NCBI GenBank assembly: GCA_030998015.1
Contig: JARWMV010000067.1
Span: 20,170 to 84,169, forward strand
Length of the DNA stretch: 64,000 nt
Source of the DNA: Ceratorhiza oryzae-sativae
Taxonomy: Eukaryota; Basidiomycota; Agaricomycetes; Cantharellales; Ceratobasidiaceae
Direction of reading: 5' to 3'
Within the stretch, counting starts at the first letter, position 1. Every line of letters starts with the position of its first letter. Under the pieces are notes generated by a model. That model did no database searches and had not been told where the DNA came from. It was given only the letters and a program-made list of their open reading frames with translations. Below are positions 50,916 to 64,000 of the stretch, piece by piece. Made by a program: the position numbers and the translations under genes.

Positions 50916-52311
50916 ACCCCCGCTTAGGGTCAACCAGCATTGTATTTATATATAAATACATGCTGTTGACCCGAGGGGTTTGGTTATCGAGGCCGCGTTC
51001 GCGGCGAGGTATTGCGAGGTACCCTGGAACTTTAAGTTCCAGGGTACCTCGGAATCAGACGCCGCGCGCACGCCAGGGCCGCCTTGGCTTAAGCCAGGGC
51101 GTTCGCAGGCGTGCACGGGTCAACTAAATTAAAGTATAGTGATAGTCTCTAATGCTAAATACCTGTCGCTGCATGTCCGCGCGCGTTAGTTGCTGGTGGG
51201 ACTTGTCCCACCAACCAACGTGAGCAATCGCAACCGTTTGCGATTGCTAGTGCGCGGCATAATATCGATATTTAGCCGCCGGCTGAAAATGACGAACGGT
51301 CGTCATTTTCTACGAGGGAATCTTTATGGGAGGTAGCCTGGACCATGAGACTCATGGTCAAGGCTACCTCATCTGAGGATTCCCTCTAACGCCGGCGGGA
51401 GGCGGACATGTTCCGACTCGTGAGTCGGGAAAACAACTAGGATTTATTACCCTCGAGAATCGATGTAGATTTGCCTTCGCAAATCTTACCCGGGGTCAAT
51501 GGCGACATTGCAATTATTGGGGGTCACCGTCGACGGTGTCAAAAGACTCCGCTTAGTCATTCTTCATTCTCTAGAGAACTCCTACCCTAACCCTGTCGAA
51601 GAGTCCGATTTGGCCAGTGCTGTCATGATCTAAGCGCAAAGCGACGATTCTGTGGGGTAGTTAAACTTCAGTTGGTCTGGGTGCCAACTTAACTGGCAGA
51701 GCCTTGGTCTGAGTACGTTCTAACCCCAGGGCTCACCACAACTAGATTCTCTTTTACAGACCCTGGCACAAGCCCTGGCCTTACTTTTTAGTTCATTACA
51801 AGGTGGATGAACTAAAAAAGAGGCCGCGTTCGCGGCGAGGTATTGCCTCGGAATCAGACGCCGCGCGCACGCCAGTTCGCAGGCGTGCACGGGTCATAAT
51901 CTTTTCCGTTCAGGACGATGCTTAATGTTATATGTAATCTCGGTATGGCATGCGACCATGCAGGGATGAAAGTTACCCGCATACCCTGTAACCGCCTTTA
52001 TGGTAGTATTGAATATGCGGAAATTTCAATTGTTCTCACAATTGCTCGGACTATATCTCATAGACACTTGTCTATTGCTATTTCTAGTCTCTGAGGCGTA
52101 TTTAAGCCTGCTTATTTACCTTACCCCGCTAATCGATACCCCTGCCAAGACGTGCGCTAAAGCGCAGTTCTCTAGGCAGGGTGTAGATTTGCCTTCGCAA
52201 ATCATCGATTATTGGAGCCCTCCGCGCTTAGGCCGCCCTGCGGGCGATCAAAGAGCGCGGAGGGAAGGTGGTTCAAGCATTTGATAGCATTTAATGTGGG
52301 CCTATTTTCAA

Positions 52312-52515
52312 ACCAACAGCTAAGAAAATATATCCCATTTGAGAAATAGTACTAAACGCAATTATTCGTTTTAAATCATTTTGCAATAGACCAGTAGAAG
52401 CAGCAAAGAAAGCTGTTATGGCTCCTACCCATAAGATTACTAATAGTGCAGTAGAACTATATTCTAATAATGGGGATGATCTAAGAAGTAAGTAACATCC
52501 AGCTGTAACTAGGGT
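52312..52515 (-). CDS. nad5: nad5 exon 4, arm 3 copy
   Basis: Mirror of 37208-37411. Confidence 0.95.
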
Positions 52516-53619
52516 ACAAATGTTTATATGACCCGTGCACGCCTGCGAACGCCTTGGCTTAAGCCAAGGCGGCCCTGGCGTGCGCGCGGCGTCTGATTCC
52601 GAGGTACCCTGGAACTTAAAGTTCCAGGGTACCTCGCAATACCTCGCCGCGAACGCGGCCTCGATAACCATACCCACGGGTCAACAGCATGTATTTATAT
52701 ATAAATACAATGCTGGTTGACCCTAAGCGGGGGTATGATTTTACCCTCGTCTGTAATCGTTTACAACACGACTTCAGACTCGGGCGCCGACCCTGCAAGC
52801 CAAGGAATTGTTCAACTCCGACTTGGGGTCGAGGCATAAATGGGACTATGTCTTTACCCATATAACAATTTTTATTCATTTTATTACGAATTGTAGATTA
52901 CGGTTATTATGGGTATACTCGTGTAGTCTCTGGGGAACTTAATTATTGGTCGGTTCCTGCTAATTGACCTATATTATATATTGAAATTATGACCCATAGT
53001 CGTTCAAAGACTTAGCGGGTATTCAAATATTAAGGTTATCCTAGCATACAGAGTAATTTTTCATAACCGTTACCGGTTAAGGCTGTTACCCTAAAATTTG
53101 TGGCATGTATTTTTTATAATATTTGTTTACTTTCCCCTACGACCCGACGGATTTTTGACTTGTCCTCTTATCGTGATTTGGGAGGAGCTCTCCGCGCATG
53201 GGCCGCGCCTCTAATGATCTAAGCGCGGAGGGTTCCCTGTCGCAGCATGTCCGCGCGCGTTAGTTGCTGGTGGGACTTGTCCCACCAACCAACGTGAGCA
53301 ATCGCAACCGTTTGCGATTGCTAGTGCGCGGCATAATATCGATATTTAGCCGCCGGCTGAAAATGACGAACGGTCGTCATTTTCTACGAGGGAATCTTTA
53401 TGGGAGGTAGCCTGGACCATGAGACTCATGGTCAAGGCTACCTCATCTGAGGATTCCCTCTAACGCCGGCGGACATGCTACTGCGTTACCAAGCCTGTAA
53501 GGCCAACGTATTGGGAGGGCCATTACCCCCCCAAACAATGCAGCATAGCTGCATCAGTTTGGGGGGTCAATGGCGACATTGCAATTATTGGGGGTCTACA
53601 GGGAAATTAAGAATCTTTT

Positions 53620-56171
53620 TTAATATAGTCTTTCAACCATACCGTCGCGTTGGGACCGCCCGAATGGTTTCGGGCGTCCCCAACGCGGCCGGCGCGGCCG
53701 AGAGTGCATGATTTGGTGTCCCATTGATGGGACGCCAAATCTACATGCATTCTCGAGTGATAGTTTAAACCGTTTTTTGAACTTAGAAGGTGCAGTGATT
53801 TTACCGTCTCGAACAGGGCCTGTAATATAAGTCTGGGTAAATCCCCGTGAAGGTTTTAAATCCTACCCCTGCCAAGACGTGCGCTAAAGCGCAGTTGCCC
53901 AGGCAGGGGTAATGCCTAATAAATCAGATAGCTCTGCTCGAGCTGCATTTGGATTATTATGGAAACGAACTAAATTGTTGTCTAAAGTATCTATTGAAAC
54001 AACTGGCCAGTTTTTTTTATCCTGAATTTCTAGTAATGTTTCCCGATATGAAGGGTTACCCTGTCGTCAGCGTGTACAAGTACACGCTGCAATCAATTGT
54101 TGGGGGTCTACAGGGTACAACAAAGATATACCGTCAGGATTCCCCCTGCAATAGGTATTTGTTTTTCTTTCCCTGCCTAGGGAACTGCACTAAAGTGCAC
54201 GTCCTGGCAGGGGTAATTAATATAACGGTAGGCTTGCCAAGGGTTTAAGTTATTAGTTGTTGCAAACTCAGAAGCAGAGTGAAATTCCCCATAAAGTGTT
54301 TCTTTATCGTCTAAATATGCATGGATAACACCTTTAGGAATTTCTTCTAAGTTTATTCCGATAACAGGTAATAATTTCTCAAAAGAAGATAAGGGTGCTG
54401 AAGATGAAATTGATTGTCCGCGCGCGTTAGTTGCTGGTGGGACTTGTCCCACCAACCAACGTAAGCAATCGCAACCGTTTGCGATTGCTAGTGCGCGGAA
54501 TAATATCGATATTTAGCCGCCGGCTGAAAATGACGAACGGTCGTCATTTTCTACGAGGGAATCTTTCAGATTCCCTCTAACGCCGGCGGATCTACAATTC
54601 GAAGATGCAAATTAGGTTTCGGACATAAAACAAAGTGATTTACTCTATTTCTATTCCATCTGATGTCATATTCTGTTAAACCTAACGCTGATTTAGCTTT
54701 ATTAATAGAATCATACCCCCGCTTAGGGTCAACCAGCATTGTATTTATATATAAATACATGCTGTTGACCCGTGGGTATGGTTATCGAGGCCGCGTTCGC
54801 GGCGAGGTATTGCGAGGTACCCTGGAACTTTAAGTTCCAGGGTACCTCGGAATCAGACGCCGCGCGCACGCCAGGGCCGCCTTGGCTTGATTATTGACCT
54901 TAAGGTCAATATGAGCCAAGCTTGCTTGGCTTAAGCCAAGGCGTTCGCAGGCGTGCACGGGTCATAAGTATTAAATAAATTTCCTGCTATATCAAAAACA
55001 GAGATTGGGTGAGAATTGTTCCACCGCGCGCGTTAGTTGCTGGTGGGACTTGTCCCACCAACCAACGTGAGCAATCGCAACCGTTTGCGATTGCTAGTGC
55101 GCGGCATAATATCGATATTTAGCCGCCGGCTGAAAATGACGAACGGTCGTCATTTTCTACGAGGGAATCTTTCAGATTCCCTCTAACGCCGGCGGGGATT
55201 GTATTCTTCAATGTCAATAGCTGCAAAAGTAAAACTTACTGAAACTTTAGGATCATTAATTTCAGGATTTAGATGTGAAATTATACTCTGTTCTAACAAT
55301 CTAACATGAAACTCTGAAAAGCAGTTCAATATGAACATAGATTTGGCGTCTAATTTTATTTGCGGGTTTAACTCAATAAATAAATTTAGGTAATTTGGTG
55401 TTTTAAATACCGTCGCGTTGGGACCGCCCGAATGGTTTCCAAAAACACCTCCAAACATGTGCAGCTACGCTGCATTGTTTGGGGGTGGTTTTGGAGGTAT
55501 AAAGCGCATTTCGGGCGTCCCCAGCGCGGCCGGCGCGGCCGAGAGTGCATGATTTGGTGTCCCATTGATGGGACGCCAAATCTACATGCATTCTCGAGTG
55601 CAGGTAAGAAATAATAATTATCAAAGCCTCCACCAGTTGTTCGCATTTCGTTTAATAAACCTTGTCTACCGTAAGTCCAAGAATGTATGTAATTATGAAG
55701 TCTACTTACAGGATTAATAGTTGATCCAACATAGCGTCTTAGACTATCTTTATTAATAAAGAAATAAATATAACTACTATCTAGATCATCAAAAGCAATT
55801 TCAGGAGTTCTTAATTTAGCACAATCTTTTAAATTACTGTTAGACAACATTGAATCTAAAGAAGTTAATGAAGAACATACTCCAGTGTGTTCTTTAGCTA
55901 AAAATCCCATTTTTAACAAGTGTAAACAATGATTGTTAATAAATAATTTAACTAGGCTGTCTTCAGGAAGCCAAGAAAAAAACTGTATTAAAGCGTTTTG
56001 AGCATTTACACCAGCAGATGTAATTCTCCAAGGGATAAACCCTTCACTTTTATCGTGGGGTTTTACAGGCACCAAAGAACAAAGAAAAATCCCATCTAAG
56101 GGAGATTGTAAAACTAATGACGACAAAGGCGCCATTAGAAACAATAACAGAAATAAATAAATTTTTAGCAT
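53620..56171 (-). pseudogene. HEG-f (GIY-YIG), arm 3 copy
   Basis: Mirror of 33554-36105. Confidence 0.83.
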
Positions 56172-57833
56172 TTGTTAATTAATAATAGGATAAGATACGG
56201 TAACACAATATTGAAGTTATTTATTTTTGGCAAGTAAAGAAAAAGCAAAAATAAATAAGATTTGGTTGTACGTCAGCAAACTCTGTGGCCTTGATAAGCC
56301 CGAGCGCAATCTTCGATCGCGCTAACGAGTTTGAAGATGGGATTCCTGGCACTAAGATCGCCGTACTTAGTACGGGCTTTACTGCCCGCGCTGAGCCAAC
56401 TTTCACAGTCTTATCATTGATCGACCCGTCGGATTTTGGACTCTGATTCCGAGGTAGCCTGGAACCTCTGGGGTCCAGGCTACCTCGCAATACCTTGTGC
56501 TGGTCTGTCTCCATGCAAGATTTATAAAATCTTGCTGGACCTTAGACCAGCATCAGTCCAAATTTCACAATATCAGGGGGCATACGGTGGGATAATTGAC
56601 GGAAGTTGATCTGGTCAGACCAACTGACTTTTTTGCAGACGTCAATTTCCCGTCGGCTAAAATCCTAGGCTATACTGAAAGTATACCTAGGATTTCGGCA
56701 GGGTAAAGTACCAGAATAAATCGTCCTGGCCAGAGATCTCAGGCGAAGCGATTTTGGGTTAAGAAATGTCAACAACATTTCTATACACGGGGTTAATAGC
56801 AATTTATTTTTCGCTAAATTTAGGAATTATGACCCGTGCACGCCTGCGAACGCCTTGGCTTAAGCCAAGCAAGCTTGGCTCATATTGACCTTAAGGTCAA
56901 TAATCAAGCCAAGGCGGCCCTGGCGTGCGCGCGGCGTCTGATTCCGAGGTACCCTGGAACTGAAAGTTCCAGGGTACCTCGCAATACCTCGCCGCGAACG
57001 CGGCCTCGATAACCATACCCACGGGTCAACAGCATGTATTTATATATAAATACAATGCTGGTTGACCCTAAGCGGGGGTATGATTAAATCCAAAAATCTG
57101 CTTCTTTTATGGGAATTTTGGTTCCGTGTCGCAGCATGTCCGCCGGCGTTAGAGGGAATCCTAAAGATTCCCTCGTAGAAAATGACGACCGTTCGTCATT
57201 TTCAGCCGGCGGCTAAATATCGATATTATGCCGCGCACTAGCAATCGCAAACGGTTGCGATTGCTCACGTTGGTTGGTGGGACAAGTCCCACCAGCAACT
57301 AACGCGCGCGGACATGCTGCGACAGGGTTCCGGAACGCCCCTCAAATAATAATCCTAGAAGGGGTTAAAGGCGAAAGTTTGTTTCTTTAACCTCTTCTTA
57401 AAAAAAATAGCAATTATTTTTTTCCCTTGTGCCAATAGCCTACGTAAGAAAGCTGAGACACATTTTGTGACCATTGAAGGTCCGTATTAATCCTAAAAAT
57501 ATAATTTCAAATGCATAGTATCAAGTATTCCGAACCCTGCCAGAGTGTACGGGCTAAGAAAAAAAACGGTTAATAATAGATGGAGATAAACAACCTCCTG
57601 CACTCAAGTGTATATGAGTCGCAAATTGGGTTAGTGTACGCAGACTCTAGTTTTAAAAGATTCTTAATTTATAAATAATCCCTGCCTGGACCCAATAACA
57701 GGTGGGAGGGTATCCACCCTTCCCACCTGTGAAAGGGATGGGCAACTGCGTCTTTGCTCGAGTCAGAGGACGAATTTGGGTGGCGCAAGTCTTGGCATGG
57801 GTAGTAAACAAATATTGTAATTTAATTTTCGGT

Positions 57834-58166
57834 AGCAGCATGCAGTAAAGCAGAAACAGGTGTTGGACCTTCCATTGAATGAGGTAACCAAGTATTAAGA
57901 CCTAGTTGGGCTGATTTTCCCATAGCAGCAAATAATAACAATAAACCTATTATTGTTATAGCTGTTTCATTCATATATGGTGCAATACTGAATACTGTGG
58001 CATAATCAATATTTCCAAATAGCCAGAATATAGCAAAGAACCCAATACTTAAGAACATATCACCAACTCTATTCATAGTTAAAGCCAATATAGCAGACTT
58101 ATTAGCTTGAATTCTGGTAAACCAGAAGTTAATCAGTAAGTATGAAGATATACCAATACCCTCCCA
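57834..58166 (-). CDS. nad5: nad5 exon 3, arm 3 copy
   Basis: Mirror of 31559-31891. Confidence 0.95.
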
Positions 58167-58402
58167 CGGGAAATAGCGGACCTTAATCTTTATTCATTTA
58201 ATTTTTCTAACATGGAAAAATAAACTCCCCGGTTATCGGCTGAAATCTTAGGTGTAACTCCCAACCACAAGGGGAGGGGTTGCAAGCCTAAGGAGTATAG
58301 GCTTGTTTCCATGCAAGATTTATAAAATCTTGCTGGACCTGCATTAGGGTCATTGGTTGAGGGACCTGTGCAATGAAATCAAATTTCTTAAGAAGAAGGT
58401 AG

Positions 58403-59847
58403 TTAAATTAACGATGAAGATATTTTATATAGCATTGATGAATGCCCGCCGGCGTTAGAGGGAATCCTCAGATGAGGTAGCCTTGACCATGAGTCTCATG
58501 GTCCAGGCTACCTCCCATAAAGATTCCCTCGTAGAAAATGACGACCGTTCGTCATTTTCAGCCGGCGGCTAAATATCGATATTATGCCGCGCACTAGCAA
58601 TCGCAAACGGTTGCGATTGCTCACGTTGGTTGGTGGGACAAGTCCCACCAGCAACTAACGCGCGCGGGAGTTACAATAGCTCGAAGAATAGGTTGTTGTT
58701 TTACAGGAATACATATTAACCACTGATTTTCCCGTTTTAGTATTAATCGGGTTTCTATATTAAAATTACCCAATAATGATTTTTGTAGAAGTTTAACTTC
58801 TTCCAATGTGTATGACCCGTGCACGCCTGCGAACGCCTTGGCTTAAGCCAAGCAAGCTTGGCTCATATTGACCTTAAGGTCAATAATCAAGCCAAGGCGG
58901 CCCTGGCGTGCGCGCGGCGTCTGATTCCGAGGTACCCTGGAACTGAAAGTTCCAGGGTACCTCGCAATACCTCGCCGCGAACGCGGCCTCGATAACCATA
59001 CCCACGGGTCAACAGCATGTATTTATATATAAATACAATGCTGGTTGACCCTAAGCGGGGGTATGAAATATTTATTTCTAAAAGGTTTTCCCTTAAACTT
59101 ATTTTTATCGTGGTATTTTATAGTTGTATGATGACAGTTTAAAGCTTCAGCAGCTTGCCGTGTAGAATCATATACAATTACAGTATTTTTTTCAATATCT
59201 GTAACTCCGCTCCCTGGATCTCTAGAGATCCAGGAGGCGGACTTTGTTACCTTTTTCAAAATTTAGTTTAGAAAGATGCGCTCTAATTTTAGATAAAGAC
59301 TCTTCGCTATGCTTAAACCCTAAGGATGAGCAAGCTTTTTTTAAAACCCCAAATTGGGGGTGTAGATTTGCCTGCGCAAATCACCCCCAATTTAGAAGTC
59401 CTCAGCGCTTAGGCCGCGCCTAAAGGCGCGATCAGAGAGTTGGAGGAAGCATGATTAGGAAAAGATTGCTCGAATCTAACTCGACTATTGTGTGATGATT
59501 TTATTCGTTCAACACGAGAATCTCCGAGAAGAGTCCCTATTAAAATATCACGAAATTGTTGCACGTACGTGCAACAACTTCACCCTTGAGGCGCCTGATT
59601 CCGAGGTAGCCTGGAACCTCTGGGGTCCAGGCTACCTCGCAATACCTCGGCAGTAATTTCCTTGAGGCGGAGCTGCGATCGTAGGCGGGCACGGGTCAGT
59701 TTGTTCAGAACTGAGATCAACTTCTAATTTTAATGGAGTTGTTTGTCGAGGTTTTCCGTATTCAGAACCTTTTTTCCTGCATAAAGTAAAATAGGACTAG
59801 TTAAAAAAGATTCCTGTAAAGTTTCACCGTTATAATTTTCGAGAAAT
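58403..59847 (-). pseudogene. HEG-e, arm 3 copy
   Basis: Mirror of 29878-31322. Confidence 0.8.
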
Positions 59848-60195
59848 GATAGCAATAGACCCCCAATGCGTTGCAGCGTATTGGGGGGCTATTGCCCCCC
59901 CAAACAATGCAGCGTAGCTGCATTTGTTTGGGGGGTCAATAGTGAAAATATAATATTCTCATCCCGCTTTATAAGACTAAATTTATTTAGTTTAGGACTA
60001 TATCTTTAAATTGATGAAACAATTCGCACCACGTATAGCCTCTGAGGATCCGCTTATTATTTAAAATAGGATTTCCTGCTGATTATCCAATCTTTGGAAT
60101 TATTTTGGTTAAATAATTCAAAAGCTCTAAGGAGTTTCCAGCATATAGTGGTGTACATAATGTGTTTAGTAACACATTTAGGCCGGGAGTAATTG

Positions 60196-60288
60196 ACCGA
60201 TAAACATAGTTAGGTATGAATCTCCTGCTACTAGAACAAGCATAAAGAAAGTGAATAATGATAAGTATGAAAAGAATCTTTGGTTGTG
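60196..60288 (-). CDS. nad5: nad5 exon 2, arm 3 copy
   Basis: Mirror of 29437-29529. Confidence 0.94.
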
Positions 60289-60324
60289 CATTGAGGTCAA
60301 ATTTATCATACAATTAAATATTTA

Positions 60325-61830
60325 TTATAACTCTCTTCCTGTGTTCATCCCTGATTTTATTTTTATTATGGAATTTAAACCTTCAGTCGTAAGATGGGAT
60401 CCCTCATTCATCAATTTAGCGATTTTACACCAGTCCAAATAATCTAATAATTTTACACCAAGCAAAGGGTTATTTTCAAAAAAAGGTCCGCGCGCGTTAG
60501 TTGCTGGTGGGACTTGTCCCACCAACCAACGTGAGCAATCGCAACCGTTTGCGATTGCTAGTGCGCGGCATAATATCGATATTTAGCCGCCGGCTGAAAA
60601 TGACGAACGGTCGTCATTTTCTACGAGGGAATCTTTAGGATTCCCTCTAACGCCGGCGGGACCCGTGCACGCCTGCGAACGCCTTGGCTTAAGCCAAGCA
60701 AGCTTGGCTCATATTGACCTTAAGGTCAATAATCAAGCCAAGGCGGCCCTGGCGTGCGCGCGGCGTCTGATTCCGAGGTACCCTGGAACTGAAAGTTCCA
60801 GGGTACCTCGCAATACCTCGCCGCGAACGCGGCCTCGATAACCATACCCACGGGTCAACAGCATGTATTTATATATAAATACAATGCTGGTTGACCCTAA
60901 GCGGGGGTATGATATTGGTTATATCTGAAAATTTAGTAATAGTTAAAACCACTGCTGCCTTTCCTGAATATTGTGTTACACTACCTGAACCCAGGTATTT
61001 ACTTAAACACTCCAATAAATTTTTATCTCTATCGTGCTGGGTTACTCTAAATCTTAATTGTATTCTATGCCCAATTGGATTTGATGGTCGTTCATAAATT
61101 CTTACATCAAAACTTACATCAACAGATACAAAGCCTGAAACCCAATTAGAATCAGGAATTTCTTCAGTATTAATAACTGGTCTTTCAACAGGAGCATAGT
61201 CTTTAAACTCAGATTTTAAGGAATCCGATAACCCTAAATTCATTGAGGCCCGCGCGCGTTAGTTGCTGGTGGGACTTGTCCCACCAACCAACGTGAGCAA
61301 TCGCAACCGTTTGCGATTGCTAGTGCGCGGCATAATATCGATATTTAGCCGCCGGCTGAAAATGACGAACGGTCGTCATTTTCTACGAGGGAATCTTTAG
61401 GATTCCCTCTAACGCCGGCGGGACTATTTGTTTCAACCCTTCCATAGTAAGATGAGATTTATTGCTTATTAGTTCTACTACTTCTTTAAACAAAAGAAAA
61501 TCTGCTTTTTTTTGTGTCAATAAAGGGTATTTATCTAAATGATCTATAAGTTGTAACAAATCTTGTTTAGAATCAATTGAATAATTCGCCTTATTTTCAG
61601 AAGGAGTTGAATGAATTGAGCCGATTCCACCCAGAGATTGTTGTAGTTTTAATAATCCGCTCCCTGGATCTCTAGAGATCCAGGAGGCGGGGTAAGTCTT
61701 TTATGTGAAGACCTAATTGAAATTTAGTTTGGATTCTCCATCCTAACTTTCTAGTCTTATTTTTGTCGACTATGATACTGAATGACCCCTCAAGGATACT
61801 ATATGACTTAGGTGGTATTCTTAAAATACC
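60325..61830 (-). pseudogene. HEG-d C-terminal piece, arm 3 copy
   Basis: Mirror of 27895-29400; has the three bases missing from arm 1. Confidence 0.82.
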
Positions 61831-62108
61831 ATCTTACTCAAAAAGGGGAGACTTATAACAGCAACTACCCCCTAAAACTGAAAGCCGTGTAATTCACTAT
61901 GGAATTGTGAGGTACCCTGGACCATTCAGTCCAGGGTACCTCACAATCATGGAATTACGAGTTTGTAGTATACAACATGAAAATATAATTGCACGATACT
62001 TAACAAACATAACGACAATTGACCCCCAATGCCTTACAGCATGTTGGGGGGCAATTGCCCCCCCAAACTATGCAGCGTAGCTGCATATGTTTGGGGGGTC
62101 AATTGTTT

Positions 62109-63132
62109 TTATAAACCTATTTTATATAGCATCATTTTTGGCATAACGTCTTTTAACAACCCTGCCTGGGCAACTGCGCTTTAGCGCACGTCTTGGCAGG
62201 GGTAGGATTGCAAAACCGGCATTGATCTACGTGGAATTACTATTCGGCAACCACTACCTCTGTTAACTTTTCGGCATTTTAAATCCCATTTGGCATTTAA
62301 AACTCCGCTCCCTGGATCTCTAGAGATCCAGGAGGCGGACTAATAAACTTACTTCGTCGACTGTATAGCATTCCGTACAAAGAAAAACTCTTTGTGTTGT
62401 TCGACAAAAGCTACCATCATCGCACAACCAGTAGCTCAATGAGGAAACTGTTAACAACTCGTTTATGTTAGTTGGTATTATTTTTTTCCCATCAAGATAA
62501 AATAGATCGTAAATTGTGTTAAAACACGGCAATGAAGAAGTATTAAATGAAATTTGAGTATAAATTTTGCCTGTCCGGTAATCAGGTTTCTGATCACGAG
62601 ATTTTGGAGCCGATAAACAATAGCTTCTGAATAATTCGTACAAGTGAAAAAGATACTCTTTATTAGCGGAACCTTGTTTAAATCTTAAACGAATACCCTC
62701 CGCGCTCTTTGATCGCCCGCAGGGCGGCCTAAGCGCGGAGGGCTCCACTAATCGATGATTTGCGAAGGCAAATCTACACCCTGCCTAGAGAACTGCGCTT
62801 TAGCGCACGTCTTGGCAGGGGTATCGATTAGCGGGGTTACTATTAATACTTGCTTTATGTGCGTTTAAGTCCCCCAAAATGAGTCCTACTAAAATTTGTT
62901 CTAATTCATTTGAAAGGGAAAAGGATTCTCGTTCAACTTTATTCAATTTTCGCATTTTAACAGGCAATAAAGAAGTAAGTAAAAATTCAATATGGGCGCC
63001 TGGGCCGGATCCGTTAAATGAAAATACTTCAAATTCAGCGGTAGCAATAACCATAATAATTAATAACCAGAAAATATGACAAAACCGTGGTTTGAGTTGA
63101 AGAAAAAAAGATAAAATTGAAAAATAAAACAT
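62109..63132 (-). pseudogene. HEG-c, arm 3 copy
   Basis: Mirror of 26593-27616; the window ends before exon 1 would recur. Confidence 0.84.
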
Positions 63133-64000
63133 TTTTAAAAATTAATATGTTGATAGTCTCTAAATCTAAACACACTAGATGTTCTTCACTAACCGGGACA
63201 TTTAGAATAGACGGTACTTGACCGATTAGGTGGGAAATACCGTTCATGTTCCTAAACTTCAAGGGGCAAGAAAACAATGACCTCCCAATGCGTTACCAAG
63301 CCTGTAAGGCCAACGTATTGGGAGGGCCATTACCCCCCCCAAACAATGCAGCATAGCTGCATCAGTTTGGGGGGTCAACTGGGGTTTATTTTGTCAAAAG
63401 ACTGGGCCCGCCGGCGTTAGAGGGAATCCTAACTTGAGGTAGCCTTGACCATGAGTCCAGGCTACCTCAACATAAAGATTCCCTCGTAGAAAATGACGAC
63501 CGTTCGTCATTTTCAGCCGGCGGCTAAATATCGATATTATGCCGCGCACTAGCAATCGCAAACGGTTGCGATTGCTCACGTTGGTTGGTGGGACAAGTCC
63601 CACCAGCAACTAACGCGCGCGGAGTTCTTCATAGATTAGAAGTTGACCATAATTAAAAGTTGATTACCCTCGCCTATGTACGTTTACAACGTACACTGGC
63701 GTGAGAGTATACTTCGAAAATTGGTCATCCCTAAAGGACCACAACTCCGCCGGTGGTCCCCCGGCGAAAGAATAGGTAAATTGGTTGCCTTTATTCCTTC
63801 CCATTTTGGTTAGGGTTCACCTAGCCCCAAATAAGAGGACAGTTTACCCCAAGTATGACCCGTGCACGCCTGCGAACGCCTTGGCTTAAGCCAAGGCGGC
63901 CCTGGCGTGCGCGCGGCGTCTGATTCCGAGGTACCCTGGAACTGAAAGTTCCAGGGTACCTCGCAATACCTCGCCGCGAACGCGGCCTCGATAACCATAA

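Larger units (their letters stand above)
44862..64000 (-). repeat. Arm 3: third, inverted and partial copy of the unit
   Basis: Bases 44862-48399 mirror 44861-41324 (coordinates sum to 89723). From 48400 the sequence repeats the window from base 1, with an offset of 48399 dropping to 48398 and then rising to 48402. Family A copies lie at 45029-45250, 45997-46168, 46602-46773, 46926-47097, 49086-49257, 49770-49941, 51177-51398, 53251-53472, 54418-54589, 55024-55195, 57140-57311, 58446-58667, 60488-60659, 61250-61421 and 63408-63622. Confidence 0.97.

Overview
The window is AT-rich mitochondrial DNA of a fungus, carrying part of the complex I gene nad5 and the start of nad4L. Both are riddled with group I introns, homing-endonuclease genes (HEGs) and GC-rich hairpin elements. 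The NAD5 residues and the swarm of GC hairpins suggest an early-diverging (chytrid- or mucoromycote-like) lineage, but that is a judgement from memory and was not tested. I saw no rRNA or tRNA genes and no nuclear or bacterial genes.

Large-scale layout: the 64 kb hold one ~24.2 kb unit read two and a half times in alternating orientation. Bases 20662-44861 are the complete unit, with the nad genes on the + strand. Bases 1-20661 are its reverse complement, running outwards from axis 1 (~20661). Bases 44862-64000 are its reverse complement, running outwards from axis 2 (~44861). The repeat period is ~48.4 kb, and copies differ by only a handful of small indels and substitutions. Both turn-around points lie inside hairpin elements. 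This fits a linear molecule with closed hairpin ends, an inverted-dimer subgenome, or fold-back read/assembly artefacts; the sequence alone cannot choose between them.

Inside the unit: 20684-24581 holds two decayed LAGLIDADG HEGs and an orphan group IB intron core. nad5 then follows as five exons: 24697-25020, 29437-29529, 31559-31891, 37208-37411 and 41373-41474. They join in frame to the first 352 codons. Introns 1 and 5 look like group IA, and introns 2, 3 and 4 like group IB. Intron 5 has no 3' exon here. nad4L starts at 42808 and is interrupted after ~44 codons, followed by a LAGLIDADG HEG that is cut near axis 2. The distal half of nad5 and the end of nad4L must therefore lie elsewhere.

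The non-exonic DNA is packed with at least ten families of GC-rich palindromic elements, here named A to L. Family A (~172 nt, two linked three-way-junction folds) is the most abundant, with 19 full copies per unit plus a half copy at axis 2. Many elements sit inside HEG reading frames and some inside each other. Several are flanked by short direct repeats whose removal restores the reading frame, so they look mobile. The nad5 exons carry none.

To map coordinates: a position in 1-20661 is about 41323 to 41327 minus the unit coordinate. A position in 44862-48399 is 89723 minus the unit coordinate. Positions from 48400 on equal the first-arm coordinate plus 48398 to 48402.
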